Assembly: GCA_037833965.1 (NCBI GenBank)
Contig: AP031351.1
Coordinates: forward strand, 570,501 to 634,500
DNA: 64,000 nucleotides
Reading direction: 5' to 3'
Origin: Marchantia polymorpha subsp. ruderalis
Lineage: Eukaryota; Streptophyta; Marchantiopsida; Marchantiales; Marchantiaceae
Part shown: positions 60,601 to 64,000 of the stretch, piece after piece
How positions within the stretch are numbered: the first letter of the stretch is position 1
Layout: the number at the start of each line of letters is the position of its first letter
Position numbers and translations under genes: made by a program
The notes under the pieces: generated by a model
Databases searched by the model: none
What the model was told of the DNA's origin: nothing
What the model saw: only the letters and a program-made list of their open reading frames with translations

Positions 60601-60996
60601 TCCGCTTAGAGTGGCAGGCATCTATTGTCAGGGCTGACGCAGAATTGCCGGTCCGCACTGGCTGCCTCAAAGCTGCTCTTCCTCCTTGCGACTTCCCAAG
60701 TCCCGAACGCTTGCTGAAATAATCGGCAAAGTGTCAAATTCTCAAATCTCTTATTCTCTTTCCTATCATCTCGCCGCGTCAAGGCAGGATTATTGCAAAA
60801 CTGCCTATCATTTCAAATTTTCAAACCATAAAATCACGTTTGCCATATTCAGCTCACAGCATTTCGCCAAACAGTTTGGGCGGATTGAAGGCTTTCCACC
60901 TCATGATCAGAGCACGTCGGTGTCCGACACTTACATGGAGAGAGGGTACGAAAAACTTGAACAGGGGCAGGGGCAGTGGCATATCAACGACGCCAT
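57686..60996 (-). CDS. PPD5: PsbP-domain protein 5 (PPD5-like), thylakoid lumen, 11 exons, 325 aa
   Basis: Nuclear gene for a chloroplast thylakoid-lumen protein of the PsbP superfamily. Exons: 60996-60935, 60713-60460, 60139-60019, 59785-59736, 59537-59470, 59222-59124, 58834-58775, 58447-58388, 58228-58174, 57992-57943 and 57784-57686; all junctions keep phase and total 978 nt. It begins MASLICHCPCPCSSFSYPLS (stromal transit peptide). A twin-Arg signal follows: R79-R80, hydrophobic 82-98 and cleavage motif ANA (100-102), so Tat export to the lumen is likely. The PsbP-like domain reads NAYSYVYPTSL, WVESRKPERYSSAAPLAPDA, RIVSERIDF, GPPNFMILKS, YWYYEYLVQKSPT, RHSIAVTAEREGYLYSLNAS and ends YVPPYKDPWRFW. 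The order and C-terminus match PPD5 as I remember it. Intron 10 appears to start with GC (AAG|GCAAGT). Confidence 0.95.
57785..57942 (-). other. Probable GC-AG intron (intron 10 of PPD5-like gene)
   Basis: Phase and homology require joining GAT AAG to ATG TCT. The donor is then GCAAGT, the consensus of the rare GC-AG class. A GT two bases further on would shift the frame. Confidence 0.8.
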
Positions 60997-61560
60997 ATCT
61001 GCTTCTGCTCCCGAAACGACTGCAGTGATAAAGCCAGTACATCGCATTAGATTCCATTCACGACATTTTCTTTCCACAGCCGTAATCACATGAACCAGAA
61101 GTGCACCAAGCGAAATAAGGCGAAGAAACAAAATTTCCGGCTGAATCGTCCGCCGAATGTAATCTTTTAATTCAACCTGCTTATGACTGCCACCGAACGG
61201 ACTGGACTCTCCTCACATCAGACATCAGACACGAAAAGGACTGAAAGTTACAAAATCCATTCACGTTTCTAGTCGCGTTCTTGCTCCGCAGACCGACAAG
61301 TCAGATCACGGACGAGGATTGCCAACCTGAGCTCAGCTAGACATGAATGTTGCGATGCGCTCATGAAACCATGGAACGACGGTCCATGGAACCTTGATTG
61401 GAGATTTGCTCTATCATCAATATTCTACGACCGGAACTGACCCGACCCCTGAAACTAACCGCGGGTGGGCCGTATTGGGTTAAGTCGGGTTCTGGTTTAC
61501 GGATACTGTTCTTTGAGGATTTTCTCGCATGCGGAAAGGTTGACTGACCTGACGAGGTGG
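60997..61560. promoter_or_regulatory. 5' flank of the PPD5-like gene
   Basis: Balanced composition and no recognised gene. It should hold the promoter and leader of the minus-strand PPD5-like gene. CCCGACCC/GGGTCGGG-type motifs appear from 61440 on. Confidence 0.4.
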
Positions 61561-61567
61561 ACAACGA

Positions 61568-62320
61568 ACCCGACCCAACTCTACCCGAGAAATTAACCCT
61601 TGGTTGTGTCACGTGAACTAGATTGGGCTCAGGGTTTTACAATGGATAGAAGGCTTAATGTTTGTCCCTTTATGTAACTAGATTGGGTTCAGTATTTACT
61701 AGGGTTATGTACAAGCATGGATATAATATTCTCCCGCCTAAATTACCTAAATATGTATAATTTAGTCTATTCAAAAACATTAATTTAGGCGAATTTAGGC
61801 GAATCATATGAAGAGAAACCTCTGAAAGAGCATCGCGTATTGATGCACATACATTAGCAAACTGTGTGACGAAATCTCACTATCTTCGAGAAGAAACCTT
61901 CTGACCCAAGAAGTGAAATAGTTCCATCACGACATTCCAGAATATAAACTAGACAAAACCGGAGTCGAAGTTCATGTTCACGTGGCGACGACGCACTGGC
62001 GCACGGCGAAAAAAATTATTCAGTCTTTTGAAAATTCAATTCGATTTAATACAATAAAATACAGATGGACTTTTGAAGCCCTGAATTATACTATATAATA
62101 CTATGTGTATAATACTCTAGTTTAATTGGTACAGCTCACTAGTATTTACACAACCATAGAGTTTTTTCAGCGTTATGATACGCGAACTGCATTATCAAGT
62201 TGATAACCAACCCAACCAAACCCAATCCCCATAAATTAACCCCTAGTTTGATTGACATTAAGTTAGATTGGTATCATGGTTTATACAATGGATACAAGGT
62301 TCACTGTTTGCACTTTGACA
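61568..62320. repeat. Two direct copies of a roughly 110-bp repeat
   Basis: 61568-61677 and 62211-62320 share GACCCAACTC/AACCCAACCA, AAATTAACCC, AGATTGG and TTTACAATGGATAGAAGG / TATACAATGGATACAAGG in order. Part of the motif (AACTAGATTGGGTTCAG) occurs again at 61677. Class unknown. Confidence 0.65.
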
Positions 62321-62329
62321 AGTTTACAA

Positions 62330-64000
62330 CAAAGCCTATCAAACTCTACCAGCGGTTTATACAATACATACAACTTCTATTCTTGATCATTCTCAATCTC
62401 AAACCCCACGTTTATACTATACTAATAAACATGTTATGAATGGTATACTCATTTATTTACATTTTTCTTGAAAATGATGAAACATTGAAACATAGCATTG
62501 CATAACGATATATTAATTGTAATACAAAAATGATGATGATGAATCTTTAGATGATTATAGATAGATTTTACTTGACTGATATTTTAGTTGCTTGAAGACA
62601 TGTATACAAATATGATTCTATTGGTTTTAGCCGCATCTTAATCAATTGGTTTCTATGGATGTGCTTCTTGGCATCTCTAAATACTTCAACTTATATATTT
62701 CTCACAATTCTTTCTCTACACATAGTTGATATTGAAGTTGCTATTTCTTTTGTATATTAGATGTATGATGACTACAATGATCAACTATTCCTTTTGGCAT
62801 TATTGATATTTTTACTCCATCATTTTGAGATGAGTTATTTTCTTGAGGGTACCTCATTGTAACCTAAACCTTGATGTGTACCATCAAGTTTTATCATATG
62901 AATCCCATATACTTACAACCTTCGTGAAAATCTTGTCGTCAAAATGATTCGTTAGGTACTCATAACCAACTACTCATCTTTGAGTTTTTTCCATCCCCCA
63001 CAAATCTTACAAATTCTTGGCCTAGTTTGAGAATTTTCCCTATTCGCTGCTACAAAGCTCCACTAGACGTCTAACGTCGAGACTTGCAATCTCTGCAACA
63101 GAGTTTCACTTTCTACAACGTCTGTTGATACTAGAACATGCGTGATGTGTATAGTCTTTGGGCTCCCGTTAGTTAAAACGAAACTTAAATAGTTCGTAAG
63201 CAATTTATTTTCAAATGGGGTTCCATCAATTAAATAATTATTTTGAATCTAATCACAGCCTGCAATGATTGCTATAGTACATGCAACATCTTTTGCAAAC
63301 TTCCATATCTAATTCATCTATAGTTAATTAACAACAAATGAAATGAATATCTTAAGTACGATTTGAACGTTAAGAGTAACACATTATGTTTGTTTTCATA
63401 TGTGTCTTCATGATATTATAATGAACAACATGCTCATCTTATTTCATGAAAAGTACCATATACTATGTTAGAAAAGTATAATTCAAAGATGATGATTGAA
63501 CCTCATATTATTTCATAATTTGTAGATGCATAGAATAAAAAAATCACATGAATTGACAATTTTCATTTATGACTTTATATTATACTACATCTTGAGCACA
63601 CTGACGTGTAATATTACTATAAACAGAAATAAATTAATTTAGATTACTATGCATTGTGAACACATTTTTTTTAAATAATCAATTTTTTTTAATCAAATTG
63701 ATATAGTGCAAAGAATGTTATTTATATAGTCAATTTTTACTCTAAATTATGTTTATCATTAAACAAAAATCATTGTTGAATGTGGAATTTACGGAACTAA
63801 CAAATGCATCATACAAAACATTATGATTGATAATTTTATATATCGGTGTGGCTAAAGTGTTGGAAAATTTATAAATCATCATATAATATATTTAAAATCA
63901 TGTATTATACAATAAACAATATTATTGAAATTTTTTTGAAGAAAAATTCGTCCATTTCATTGTGTTAAACATAAAATTAAGTTAGAAAGTTTATATATGT
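62330..64000. other. AT-rich spacer to the window end
   Basis: No coding exon supported. It contains a third copy of the dispersed repeat, listed separately. Confidence 0.6.
62825..63250 (+). repeat. Unclassified dispersed repeat, copy 3 (partial)
   Basis: Aligns in order with 39445-39560 and then 40320-40520 of copy 1. The best block is CTACAAAGCTCCACTAGACG with TGTTGATACTAGAACATGCG, the latter identical to copy 1. The middle section of copy 1 is missing here. Confidence 0.7.

Overview
The window looks like nuclear DNA of a land plant. Genes are broken by many short GT-AG introns, and the recognisable products are plant-typical: a ureide permease, an STP-type hexose/H+ symporter, a thioredoxin-like 3-3 protein and a thylakoid-lumen PsbP-domain protein. 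A ciliary dynein-2 intermediate chain (WDR60/DYNC2I1) points to a lineage with flagellate sperm. Gene islands of balanced composition sit in very AT-rich spacers, so a bryophyte, perhaps a moss, is my best guess. That assignment is an inference.

Layout: 0.1-4.5 kb ureide permease (+, 7 exons). 4.5-6.2 kb unassigned. 6.2-12.9 kb AT-rich spacer. 12.9-17.3 kb a more GC-rich stretch without a recognised gene, ending in the leader of a hexose transporter (+, 3 exons, 17.4-19.2 kb). 21.2-23.8 kb METTL21/23-like methyltransferase (+, 6 exons). 24-30.7 kb AT-rich spacer with a tandem array and decayed repeats. 31.1-36.1 kb tRNA (guanine-26) dimethyltransferase TRM1 (+, 12 exons). 36.1-45 kb AT-rich spacer with tandem duplications, dispersed repeats and one LTR fossil. 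45.5-47.0 kb thioredoxin-like 3-3 (+, 3 exons including a 26-nt one). 48.5-52.5 kb WDR60 (-, 5' end unresolved), with a tRNA-Leu(CAG) gene in an apparent intron. 57.7-61.0 kb PPD5-like lumen protein (-, 11 small exons, one probable GC-AG intron). 61-64 kb repeats and AT-rich DNA.

The genes form no operon or pathway; they are independent housekeeping, transport, plastid and cilium genes. I worked out exon boundaries by hand from splice consensus, reading phase and remembered family sequences. In the six multi-exon genes given with full structures every junction keeps phase and the exon lengths sum to a multiple of three. I did not find a clearly new system. The main sequence-level surprises are three perfect hairpins with 6-7 nt loops, the thioredoxin microexon that splits the active-site Trp codon, and the cilium gene with a nested tRNA.
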